From: Bacillota bacterium
GTDB lineage: Bacteria; Bacillota; Bacilli; Bacillales; Cytobacillaceae
Assembly: GCA_023389895.1 (NCBI GenBank)
Contig: JAEWDX010000169.1
Coordinates: forward strand, 1-12,886
Length of the DNA: 12,886 nt
Direction of reading: 5' to 3'
The notes beneath the pieces were generated by a model. The model saw nothing but the letters and a program-made list of their open reading frames with translations, did no database searches and had not been told where the DNA came from. How positions within the stretch are numbered: the first letter of the stretch is position 1; each line of letters opens with the position of its first letter. Of this stretch, positions 7,198-12,886 are shown in pieces. Made by a program: the position numbers and the translations under genes.

Positions 7198-7236
7198 AAA
7201 ACGCAGAGGATTTAACTCCTCTGTGTTTTCCGATTT
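7198..7236. terminator. hairpin terminator, probably bidirectional
   Basis: AAAACGCAGAGGA (7198-7210) pairs with TCCTCTGTGTTTT (7217-7229), 13 pairs including one G-T, around TTTAAC. It is A-rich before and T-rich after, so it can work for the rib operon arriving from the left and for the CPBP gene arriving on the minus strand. Apart from this hairpin I see no gene or motif in 7054-7350. Confidence 0.7.
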
Positions 7237-7352
7237 TCTAATGTTCTGTTCTTCTACGAAAGCCTCCGTTACCTTAAGTATAATTCTACACAATCTTACA
7301 TATTAATGTTAATCACATTTCTTTCAGAAAGGGGAATTATAGGTTAATTTGT

Positions 7353-7439
7353 GCCCCTGTTAGATACTGGGGGGCTATTCATGTAGTCGTGGCTTCGCCA
7401 CTCCTGCAAAGACGTTTCGTTTATGTAAACGGCTATTCA
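7353..7439. repeat. small hairpins and a 9-base direct repeat downstream of the CPBP gene
   Basis: GCCCC (7353-7357) can pair with GGGGC (7371-7375), and GTGGC/GCCAC (7389-7393 with 7397-7401) forms a tight TTC-looped hairpin. GGCTATTCA occurs at 7373-7381 and again at 7431-7439. The set lies between the CPBP stop codon and the terminator at 7198. It looks like another intergenic repeat fragment, but no second copy occurs in the window. Confidence 0.4.
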
Positions 7440-7477
7440 ACAAACTGGAATTTGGCGAACACGGATTATGATTATGC

Positions 7478-8278
7478 TTATACTATTCGCCTGTTCTTTT
7501 TGTCGTATATCACAACGGTTACAATTGAAACAAGAACAATCACAGCATTTGCGGCAATGGTTCCCGCCCAAGTCATAGTCATGGTGCCGAAGATGGGGGA
7601 TGCCGCATTGAACATGGTGTGGAATAATACGCACATAAACACACGGCCTTTTCCTGATATTTTGTAGATTGCCCCATTGAAAAACCGAAACGCAATGAGT
7701 TGAACTGCAAACATCCAAAAGTTAATGAGTCCCTCTCCGTGATTCGTCCCCGGAATGAAGAAGAGAGGGATATGCCATAATGTCCAAATGATTCCAAAAA
7801 AAACAGAAGATAAAACAAAACCGTATTTTTTATCAAGCTCAGGCTGCAATATGTACATCCAGCCAGCTTCCTCCAAGCCACCGATAATAAGATTACCAGG
7901 CAGGGAAAGGAAGAACGCATAAAACGGAAGCACCATTTCCGTGTGGCCTGAAACTGCAATATGTATCAAAAAATACAGTGCAAGTCCTGAAACAACGAAC
8001 AAATAGAGAGATATGCTATTTTTGGCATAAAAAACAGTTCTCAACCATTCCTTGAAACCTGCTATTTTGTTATTTTTCTTCAGAACGATATATGAAGCAA
8101 TAGCGGGCGACAAAATATAGATTGCAAAAGGGATATTCATCGCGAATTGCTGTAACGAGTGAACCCAATTGTGAACCGAATATCCGAATTGCCCAAGAGC
8201 AATCAAAGCACCTGACACAAGATAGGCTATGCAAAATGTCAGCATTGTAAATTGTACTGTGATTTTTTTGTCTGTCAC
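7478..8278 (-). CDS. CPBP (Abi/CAAX) family intramembrane protein
   Basis: A 266-residue, strongly hydrophobic protein with about seven or eight membrane segments. It has the CPBP protease motifs in order: GGLEEAGWMYIL (motif 1, E136-E137), IIWTLWHIPLFF (motif 2, H169) and VLFHTMFNA (motif 3, H220 and N224). In the usual EExxxR motif the Arg is replaced (EEAGWM), so activity is uncertain, though both Glu and both His remain. Family members cleave in the membrane or act in peptide self-immunity; the target here is unknown. The start is GTG at 8278, supported by GAGGTGA a few bases upstream on the minus strand. It is divergent from the SLH gene, 284 bases away. Base composition is visibly richer in G+C than the neighbours, which hints at a separate origin. 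Confidence 0.85.
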   Translation of the reverse strand: MTDKKITVQFTMLTFCIAYLVSGALIALGQFGYSVHNWVHSLQQFAMNIPFAIYILSPAIASYIVLKKNNKIAGFKEWLRTVFYAKNSISLYLFVVSGLALYFLIHIAVSGHTEMVLPFYAFFLSLPGNLIIGGLEEAGWMYILQPELDKKYGFVLSSVFFGIIWTLWHIPLFFIPGTNHGEGLINFWMFAVQLIAFRFFNGAIYKISGKGRVFMCVLFHTMFNAASPIFGTMTMTWAGTIAANAVIVLVSIVTVVIYDKKNRRIV

Positions 8279-8301
8279 GATTTCTTCACCTCACATTTTA
8301 A

Positions 8302-8307
8302 AGTATA
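8302..8307 (-). promoter_or_regulatory. possible -10 box for the CPBP gene
   Basis: On the minus strand TATACT lies about 25 bases before the GTG start codon. No good -35 box is found 17 bases upstream (CGTCCA stands there), so the site is weak or depends on an activator. Confidence 0.3.
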
Positions 8308-8512
8308 CATTAAATTTTAACTGATGGACGCTTTGACTTTTATCACCTAATGTTTGCTTTCTGCCAATTCAAAGTTGCGCTCCGCACAAAATATAAATAA
8401 TCTCCATTACAAATTCTAATTTATCGATTTGTTTCTAAGCCCAAATTATAGCACTATTTCGTTGAAATAATTTGCAGTTAGCGTTATGACAAATATTGGA
8501 TATTATGGTTGG

Positions 8513-8542
8513 TTGAGGTTTATGTTATTCTAGTATTATATG
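8513..8542 (+). promoter_or_regulatory. possible promoter of the SLH protein gene
   Basis: A -35-like TTGAGG (8513-8518) is followed by TATTAT (8534-8539, 15-base spacer) or TTATAT (8537-8542, 18-base spacer). It lies just before AAAGGGG and the GTG start. Neither spacing is ideal. Confidence 0.35.
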
Positions 8543-8562
8543 AATAGAAAGGGGAAACAAAA

Positions 8563-9321
8563 GTGCATAAGAAAACAGTGAAAGGCTTTATTTTAGGATT
8601 ATCAACAGCAGTCATATTAGGAAGTGCAACCCTTACTGTAGGTGCAGCGACTGGAACATTTAAGGATGTTAAAGCAGGAGCATGGTACGAAAGCGCAGTC
8701 CTTTGGGCGCAAGAAAAAGGTATTGTTAGTGGTTATCCAGATGGTACATTCAAACCGAATAGTAACGTCACACGTGCTGAAGTAACTGGTGTAGTGCAAA
8801 ACCTAGCTAAAGAAGGCTACATTGATGCAGATATTCCTTTAAAGGCTGTAGATGGCTATGGGAAACCTACTGTGACTTACGAAAAGTTCAAAGCCATCCA
8901 ACTTGGAAAAATGACGTTAAAAGATGTGGAAGGTCTATTTGGTCAGCAACTAAAATATGATCGTACCAATTATGCTTATTATATAGATGATGGGAAAGGT
9001 CGTATAACTATTACTGTGAATCCCTACGATAACAATGTAGTAACAGGTAAATATGCCCCTATTGCTGAAAGCGTCCTTGCCGGTATTATAAAGCACTATC
9101 CTCAAGTAACCGAACAGAACTTTTACAAGTTAGAAAATGGTATGAGTTATGAACAAGCTAGTGCTATCCTTGGAGGAAAAGGTCTGCTTATTGTTGATGA
9201 TATAGGTTCTCAAAAGTATCGTTGGCAAAGCAGAGAAGGTAGAGCCATAGAATTATCTTTTGTGAAGGATGGCGATGGCTTATCTTTACTTCTTGATAGT
9301 GGAAGCCGGTTTATAGAATAA
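8563..9321 (+). CDS. secreted protein with one SLH domain and two BLIP/SmpA-like repeats
   Basis: A 252-residue exported protein. The signal peptide is MHKKTVKGFILGLSTAVILG with a likely cut near residues 28-29 (VGA-A). A single S-layer homology domain follows at 32-77 (FKDVKAGAWYESAVLWAQEK, GIVSGYPDGTFKPNSNVTRAE). SLH domains bind pyruvylated cell-wall polymer, so a cell-surface location is inferred; three copies are usual. Two related modules follow: TYEKFKAIQLGKMTLKDVEGLFG (105-127) and TEQNFYKLENGMSYEQASAILGG (183-205). Each has the F..I..GM(T/S)..(D/Q)(V/A)...(F/L)G pattern of BLIP/SmpA-type helix pairs, then beta strands (YRWQSREGRAIELSFVKDG). BLIP modules can bind beta-lactamases, but many such Bacillus proteins have no known partner. 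The GTG start is set by AAAGGGG 8 bases before it. Confidence 0.82.
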   Translation: MHKKTVKGFILGLSTAVILGSATLTVGAATGTFKDVKAGAWYESAVLWAQEKGIVSGYPDGTFKPNSNVTRAEVTGVVQNLAKEGYIDADIPLKAVDGYGKPTVTYEKFKAIQLGKMTLKDVEGLFGQQLKYDRTNYAYYIDDGKGRITITVNPYDNNVVTGKYAPIAESVLAGIIKHYPQVTEQNFYKLENGMSYEQASAILGGKGLLIVDDIGSQKYRWQSREGRAIELSFVKDGDGLSLLLDSGSRFIE

Positions 9322-9393
9322 GATAACCACTTGAAATGTTCAAAAGGATTGTGAAGCTGACTTTTATTAAGGACAAATAGGTTATTATTAATC

Positions 9394-9420
9394 AGACTGT
9401 CGATAGCCGGTCTTTTTTAA
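9394..9420 (+). terminator. intrinsic terminator of the SLH gene
   Basis: AGACTG (9394-9399) pairs with CGGTCT (9408-9413), including one G-T pair, around an 8-base loop, and runs straight into TTTTTAATTTT. It lies about 70 bases after the SLH stop codon. Confidence 0.75.
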
Positions 9421-9430
9421 TTTTGCTAAG

Positions 9431-9513
9431 AATTTTTTTGATAAATCCCTGAGCCAATATATGAAAATGGAATTCGAGCAATTGATATGATTATGTTCGA
9501 GAAGAACCTATGA
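9431..9513 (+). pseudogene. 3' fragment of a GNAT gene (relative of 2376-2840)
   Basis: Bases 9447-9513 match 2774-2840 at 62 of 67 positions and encode PEPIYENGIRAIDMIMFEKNL with a stop, the last 21 residues of the GNAT protein. The match reaches back through a run of seven T to about 9431, but with a one-base deletion between 9440 and 9447 that breaks the frame. Everything upstream of that is missing. Four of the five base differences are synonymous, the fifth changes Gln to Arg. That pattern suggests the piece comes from a gene that diverged while still functional, before it was truncated. Confidence 0.88.
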
Positions 9514-9545
9514 TAAGAATCATATTTTTTATTTGCGATAAAATT

Positions 9546-9581
9546 AAGCGAATCGACATATTCATGATCGTCGATTCGCTT
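9546..9581 (-). terminator. strong hairpin between the GNAT fragment and the cupin gene
   Basis: AAGCGAATCGAC (9546-9557) and GTCGATTCGCTT (9570-9581) pair perfectly over 12 bp with a 12-base loop. Read on the minus strand it is followed by AATTTTATC, so it may end cupin transcription. In the ancestral convergent order it would have served both genes. Confidence 0.65.
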
Positions 9582-9589
9582 TCAAAGTA

Positions 9590-9642
9590 TTTATCCCGCA
9601 TTAACGGGTAGTAAGACCCCCACTGATTGAGTTTCGCTTTAT
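9590..9642 (+). repeat. short copy of the palindromic repeat element
   Basis: TTTATCCCGCATTAACGGG, identical to 6779-6797, is followed after six bases by a 28-base block matching 7026-7053 with one mismatch (GACCCCCACTGATTGAGTTT and on to 9642). The approximately 230 bases lying between these two parts in the long copy are absent. GTAAGACCCCCACT at 9611-9624 also matches 6858-6871 inside the long copy. It lies just 3' of the cupin gene, as the long copy lies just 3' of ribH. Confidence 0.85.
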
Positions 9643-9659
9643 TGTTTAATAGATTTAAT

Positions 9660-10046
9660 TCAGTATTTGGTTATATCCATCGGCAAAGAACCAGCAGCAA
9701 AGCCGACGAACATGAATCGACTATCACCTGTATTACGCATTCCATGAATTTGATTAGGTTTAGCTAATATAACCATTCCCTTTCTGATAGGAATTTCGTT
9801 TTCTAAGTCTGGGAAATATACTCCTTCTCCTTCCATGCATACCCACATATCATCAACATTTGAATGGGAGTGCAAATACACTTCCTGCCCGGGTTCAAGG
9901 CACCAAATTGCCCCTACAGTTTTATCTGTTTCATAGAAATAGTTCTTTTGCGGTTCGTTCGGATTGAATTTAGCTATCTTATCAATCTCAAAGACTCTTT
10001 CTGCCGTTATTATCTCGATGCTTGTCAAAGTTGTTTTGTTTTCCAT
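9660..10046 (-). CDS. single-domain cupin protein
   Basis: A 128-residue small beta-barrel protein. Cupin motif 1 reads PGQEVYLHSHSNVDDMWVCM, followed by EGEG: it has the HxH pair, but the usual motif Glu is Asp (or displaced). Motif 2 reads GMVILAKPNQIHGMRNTG, with the third His and Asn. Three His plus an acid normally bind a divalent metal, so a metal site is likely. Such small cupins include isomerases, dioxygenases and sensors, and the role here cannot be told. ATG 10046 is chosen because AAGAAGGTG lies 8 bases upstream; the GTG in frame at 10055 is part of that ribosome site. A fragment of the same gene occurs at 2844-2902. The gene is alone on its strand, with its 3' end facing the GNAT remnant. 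Confidence 0.85.
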   Translation of the reverse strand: MENKTTLTSIEIITAERVFEIDKIAKFNPNEPQKNYFYETDKTVGAIWCLEPGQEVYLHSHSNVDDMWVCMEGEGVYFPDLENEIPIRKGMVILAKPNQIHGMRNTGDSRFMFVGFAAGSLPMDITKY

Positions 10047-10090
10047 TTTTAACACCTTCTTAATTTATTTAGTCATTAGCTCATAGACTT

Positions 10091-10255
10091 TTATAAATCT
10101 GCATCACGGTTACAGTCTTTCGACAAATGGATGGGAGGCTTCGGGATCAAAGGAAAGAAATTAGTCCATGGATTCCGCCCTTCAAGTGGTCGATATTTTT
10201 GTTTATAAAGAAATAATTTTGAGGAGTTATAATTTTTATAGTCTGGAGAACGCAT
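10091..10255 (-). CDS. possible small ORF, unrecognised
   Basis: An ATG-started frame of 54 codons, beginning MRSPDYKNYNSSKLFLYKQK and continuing with YRPLEGRNPWTNFFPLIPKP, then PIHLSKDCNRDADL. The aromatic- and proline-rich composition is unlike random AT-rich translation, and its G+C is higher than the flanks. However, no Shine-Dalgarno sequence precedes the ATG, and I know no family for it. It lies immediately upstream of the cupin gene on the same strand. It could be a decayed piece of a longer gene. The rest of the 10056-10451 gap (10256-10380) is AT-rich and I see nothing else in it apart from the terminator. Confidence 0.28.
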   Translation of the reverse strand: MRSPDYKNYNSSKLFLYKQKYRPLEGRNPWTNFFPLIPKPPIHLSKDCNRDADL

Positions 10256-10380
10256 TTTAAATTTTCTGATTATTTAATCAATTATTAGTGATTGTAAACT
10301 AAACAATTAGCTATGTCATTATGTACTTTAGACAAACTTAGATATTTTTTTATTCAAAATAATTAAAGACTAAGATTAAG

Positions 10381-10422
10381 ATGAAAAGGGAACTCACATA
10401 AAATCGTGAATTCTCTTTTCAT
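10381..10422 (-). terminator. terminator of pucG
   Basis: The segments 10381-10397 (ATGAAAAGGGAACTCAC) and 10406-10422 (GTGAATTCTCTTTTCAT) form a 17-position stem with one mismatch and one G-T pair around an 8-base loop. It lies 30 bases after the pucG stop codon on the minus strand. The T-tract after it is interrupted (CTTAATCTTAG). Confidence 0.65.
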
Positions 10423-10451
10423 TTAAAAATAAAGCAGAAAAAGAAAATTTA

Positions 10452-11684
10452 CTAATTAGCGTTTACTGACAAAGTTTTTTCTTCATAGACATCAAGAGCG
10501 GCTTGAACTGCTTCACCCGCATTCACTTTTCCACCATGACGATAAATGGATGCTTCTAATGCAGTTAAAACTTTCAGAATGTTTTCCTTTCGGCAGCTGA
10601 AGCCCATTGAACCGATTCTCCATATTTTACCTTTTAATGATCCGAATGTGCTGGCAATCTCAACACCAAACTCTTTTAACATTGTATAGCGAACTTCATC
10701 ACCATTTACCTCATTGGGGATATTCACACAAGTAACAACTGGCATTTTATAACGTGGATCTCCGAATAGGGATAGTCCCATCGCTTCAAGGCCTTTCACA
10801 AGCGCCCTCTCATGTAGTTTATGTCGCTCAAATCGATTTTGTAGGCCTTCTTCATGAATAATGCGCAAGCCCTCTCTAAGTGCATATAGCATTGATGTTG
10901 CCTCTGTATGATGATTGAGGCGTTTAGGGCTCCAATATTCCTGAATTTGACTTAAATCTAAATAGTTACTTTGAATTCTTCTTGGATTGTGGGAAGACAT
11001 ATCTAAACCACGCTCAATTTTTCTCCGTTCAACAAGAATATTTTCAATTTTTTTATTATAAGTAATCGGGGCCATACCAGTGGGCACGCTGAGACATTTT
11101 TGTGTCCCTGTAATAACTGCATCAATATTCCATGCGTCCGTTCTAAAATCTGTTCCGCCAATTGTGGCTACAGCATCAACAATAAATAATACATCTTGTT
11201 CTTGACAAAATTTACCGATATTCTCTAAAGGCTGCATAATACCGGTTGAAGTTTCTCCATGTACAAGCGCTAAAATTTTCGGATTCACTTTCTTTATTTC
11301 AGCAATGATCTCTTCTTCATCAAAAGCCGTTCCCCATTCGCAATCCATTGTAAAAACTTCTGCGCCAGAGCGCTCAGCAATCTCTGTCAACAAATTCCCG
11401 AATCTGCCGAATATAGGTACTAGAACTTTATCGCCGGGCTCGATAATAGAGCAAAGAACTGCTTCAATTCCCGAGCGTGCTGTACCATCAATTGTATATG
11501 CCCAGTGATTGGTTGTTTGAAATAACTTCCTTAGCAATTCCATTGTTTCATCCATAATTCCTAGAAACTCCGGGTCAAATTGCCCAATGATTGGGATGGT
11601 CATTGCACGGAGCACACGCGGTTCGGCTTCAACTGGTCCAGGTGTCATGAGTGTACGTAAAGGAGGATTAAGTTCAAGTAACAT
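10452..11684 (-). CDS. pucG: PucG-like (S)-ureidoglycine-glyoxylate aminotransferase
   Basis: A 410-residue PLP-dependent class V aminotransferase. It closely follows B. subtilis PucG as I recall it: TPGPVEAEPRVLRAM (14-28), GQFDPEFLGIMDETMELLR (34-52), VHGETSTG (141-148), FIVDAVATIGG (167-177, D170 on the pyridine nitrogen), TGTQKCLSVPTG (192-203, K196 as the PLP lysine), LNHHTEATSMLYALREGLRI, and KIWRIGSMGFSCRKENIL near the C-terminus. PucG moves the amino group of ureidoglycine, from allantoin breakdown, to glyoxylate, making glycine and oxalurate. The related alanine-glyoxylate aminotransferase is the main alternative. AAAGGATG precedes the ATG by about 8 bases. No other purine-catabolism gene lies in the window, but a pucR remnant is divergent upstream. 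Confidence 0.88.
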   Translation of the reverse strand: MLLELNPPLRTLMTPGPVEAEPRVLRAMTIPIIGQFDPEFLGIMDETMELLRKLFQTTNHWAYTIDGTARSGIEAVLCSIIEPGDKVLVPIFGRFGNLLTEIAERSGAEVFTMDCEWGTAFDEEEIIAEIKKVNPKILALVHGETSTGIMQPLENIGKFCQEQDVLFIVDAVATIGGTDFRTDAWNIDAVITGTQKCLSVPTGMAPITYNKKIENILVERRKIERGLDMSSHNPRRIQSNYLDLSQIQEYWSPKRLNHHTEATSMLYALREGLRIIHEEGLQNRFERHKLHERALVKGLEAMGLSLFGDPRYKMPVVTCVNIPNEVNGDEVRYTMLKEFGVEIASTFGSLKGKIWRIGSMGFSCRKENILKVLTALEASIYRHGGKVNAGEAVQAALDVYEEKTLSVNAN

Positions 11685-11772
11685 TTAAATACATCCTTTC
11701 ATTATTAATTATAAAAAAATTTTGAAAATTACTATTCTATTTATAATTAATTGTAAGAGAATGAATAAATAA

Positions 11773-11795
11773 AATCATTGTTCAAAACGAACAAT
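11773..11795. promoter_or_regulatory. candidate operator between pucG and the pucR remnant
   Basis: ATTGTTC (11777-11783) and GAACAAT (11789-11795) form a perfect 7-bp inverted repeat with a 5-base spacer. The overlapping AATCATTGTTCAA (11773-11785) agrees with the B. subtilis PucR box as I remember it (WWWCNTTGGTTAA) at 11 of 13 positions. It lies about 90 bases upstream of the pucG start, a usual place for activator binding. The box is from memory, and binding is inferred. Confidence 0.45.
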
Positions 11796-11865
11796 TTCGA
11801 ATGCTGATATTATCTAAATAAAACAATAGATAACGGAATGAAAAAAGCTTATATAAAGGTGTAAA

Positions 11866-11976
11866 ACGAAAAAAGTTGAAGAATTATTTATTGTAGATAT
11901 TTTCCAAAAAGCAAAAATTATCGCTGGACATGCCGGTCTTAACATAGTTGAATCAATATGTTTGCATTGTTCGTAA
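11866..11976 (+). pseudogene. decayed N-terminus of a PucR-type regulator
   Basis: From 11875 the frame reads VEELFIVDIFQKAKIIAG, then HAGLNIVESI, then CLHCS and a stop at 11974-11976. The pattern (L)...IF..AK(I/V)IAG..GLN..V(E/Q)S(I/V) is the start of the PucR purine-catabolism regulator domain (PF07905), here lacking one or two residues after GLN. AAAGGTG (11855-11861) is a good ribosome site, but at start-codon distance stands ACG (11866) instead of ATG. The domain breaks off after about 33 codons, far short of the roughly 500 of PucR, and no HTH region is present. In relatives pucR controls the puc genes, so a divergent pucR beside pucG makes sense. I consider it dead. Confidence 0.6.
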
Positions 11977-12073
11977 GATTGATGATAATAAGAATAGTGT
12001 GGAAATTATGAATGGATTACACGATGATTTATATGAATTTTTGAACAAATCATTTTTTCGGAGGATTTCTCAT
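11977..12073 (+). other. leader before the phosphatase gene, with an open but unstarted frame
   Basis: The phosphatase frame stays open upstream to about 11948 (IVRKIDDNKNSVEIMNG and on to NKSFF), but only a TTG without a ribosome site could start it. The stretch is plausible protein-like sequence and could be a remnant of the gene to which the pucR fragment was joined. I recognise no family in it. Confidence 0.3.
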
Positions 12074-12643
12074 ATGAACAAAAAAATCTATATTGTGAGA
12101 CATTGTGAAGCAACAGGTCAGCCGCCAGAATCTCCCCTAACAGAAAAGGGATTGGTGCAGGCGGCAGATTTAGCGAAATTTTTCTCCAATAAAAAAATCG
12201 ATAGAATCATATCAAGTCCTTTTTTACGAGCGATTCAAACGATTCAATCTGTTAGTGAAAAATTAAATTTAGAGATTGAATGTGATGAGCGGTTAGTAGA
12301 ACGAGTATTAAGCTCAAATAATCTTCCTGATTGGTATGAAAAACTTAAAGTAACATTTGATGATTTAAATCTGAAATTCGAAGGTGGAGAATCAAGTCAG
12401 GAAGCGATGAATCGTATAGCAGCAGTAGTTGAAGAAGTTCTTAAATCTGGAGAGGAACATATAGTAATGGTTACTCATGGAAATCTTATGTCCTTATTGC
12501 TTAAAAATTTTCATGGTGAATTTGGTTTCGAAGATTGGAAAAATTTAAGCAACCCTGATGTTTTTCTCTTAACTTACGTAAATAAAGAAATACATACAGA
12601 ACGTATTTGGACGAAAAGAACTGTAATTTTTCTCGAAGATTAA
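12074..12643 (+). CDS. histidine phosphatase superfamily protein (phosphoglycerate-mutase-like)
   Basis: A 189-residue protein with the branch-1 histidine phosphatase core. The N-terminal strand IYIVRHCEATGQ carries R9 and H10, the phospho-accepting histidine, in an RHC rather than the commoner RHG motif. SPLTEKGLVQAADLAKF follows, then ISSPFLRAIQT with the second Arg at 52, the acidic stretch DERLVERV, and VTHGNLMSLLL with the second catalytic His at 135. All four key residues are present, so phosphatase or mutase activity is likely; the substrate is unknown. ATG 12074 is chosen for GGAGG at 12060-12064, with good spacing. It is downstream of the pucR remnant and upstream of a lipoprotein gene in the same direction. 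Confidence 0.85.
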   Translation: MNKKIYIVRHCEATGQPPESPLTEKGLVQAADLAKFFSNKKIDRIISSPFLRAIQTIQSVSEKLNLEIECDERLVERVLSSNNLPDWYEKLKVTFDDLNLKFEGGESSQEAMNRIAAVVEEVLKSGEEHIVMVTHGNLMSLLLKNFHGEFGFEDWKNLSNPDVFLLTYVNKEIHTERIWTKRTVIFLED

Positions 12644-12754
12644 CAAGCAAACGGAGATTGTCATAACAAGTTCGTCGGGGAGCCATGCTTGATTTTAAAC
12701 AAAGAAACCTTTTCCAATAAATACAGTCTAATTCGGTAAAGGACGGTGCTATGT

Positions 12755-12886
12755 ATGAAAAAAATAAGGATTCCGCTTATTTTTATTAGTTTACTTATAT
12801 TTACAGCTAGCTGTGGACTGGAGAATCAAAAAGGAGAGGTAGGAATTTCTAGTCATGTAGATTTTGGTAAAAATGATTACAAGAAA
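12755..12886 (+). CDS. lipoprotein, N-terminal part (3' end outside window)
   Basis: The 44 codons seen start MKKIRIPLIFISLLIFTASC, a short positively charged start, a hydrophobic core and a lipobox TASC with the lipidated Cys at position 20. The mature part begins GLENQKGEVGISS and continues to the window edge. This marks a membrane-anchored lipoprotein on the outer face of the cytoplasmic membrane; no family can be named from 24 mature residues. The ATG at 12755 is used because the overlapping ATG at 12751 runs into a stop after 12 codons. AAAGGA (12738-12743) is the ribosome site. The 111 bases before it show no clear terminator. Confidence 0.8.
   Translation, partial: MKKIRIPLIFISLLIFTASCGLENQKGEVGISSHVDFGKNDYKK

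Noticed and set aside
7389..7667. Plus-strand frame opposite the CPBP gene
   Set aside because: It is the antisense shadow of the CPBP coding sequence, whose three motifs and ribosome site are clear.
6779..9642. Composite transposon bounded by the two repeat copies
   Set aside because: No transposase lies between them, the copies differ greatly in length, and no target-site duplication is evident.
11948..12073. 42-codon N-terminal extension of the phosphatase
   Set aside because: It has only a TTG start without ribosome site, and the histidine phosphatase fold begins at MNKKIYIVRH (12074), which has a GGAGG at correct spacing.

Overview
The window reads as chromosomal DNA of a low-G+C Gram-positive spore-former, most likely Bacillaceae. 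The evidence is AT-rich codon use, strong AGGAGG-type ribosome sites, a ribD-ribE-ribBA-ribH operon in the Bacillus subtilis order behind an FMN riboswitch, a close PucG relative, an S-layer-homology protein and several small GNAT enzymes. No phage, transposase, CRISPR, rRNA or tRNA gene was seen.

Layout. (1) 1-2840, plus strand: the 3' end of a Nudix hydrolase, a 65-residue one-helix membrane protein, a ZmaR-type acetyltransferase, a GNAT, a small unknown ORF and another GNAT. (2) 2844-6766: a cupin-gene fragment, then promoter, FMN riboswitch, attenuator and the complete riboflavin operon. RibBA and RibD start from GTP and ribulose 5-phosphate, RibH makes lumazine and RibE makes riboflavin. 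(3) 6767-7477: a long gene-free stretch dominated by an elaborately palindromic repeat element and a hairpin terminator. (4) 7478-9420: a CPBP-family membrane protein (minus) divergent from a secreted single-SLH protein with two BLIP/SmpA-like repeats. (5) 9431-10255: a GNAT-gene fragment, a hairpin, a short copy of the palindromic repeat, a cupin gene (minus) and a doubtful small ORF. (6) 10381-12073: pucG (minus) and, divergent from it, a decayed start of a pucR-like regulator. (7) 12074 to the end: a histidine-phosphatase-family gene and the start of a lipoprotein gene.

The most interesting structure is genomic rather than a new enzyme system. The region between 2.8 and 9.5 kb is bracketed by reciprocal gene pieces. 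On the left is an intact GNAT gene followed at once by a fragment of the cupin gene. On the right is a fragment of the GNAT gene followed by the intact cupin gene. This is the pattern expected if an ancestral convergent GNAT/cupin pair was split by integration or tandem duplication, placing the riboflavin operon and the CPBP/SLH genes between them. The second notable item is the palindromic element after ribH and its shortened copy 2.5 kb away. The third is the pucR remnant facing pucG across a palindromic candidate operator. I did not find convincing evidence of a wholly new multi-gene system.
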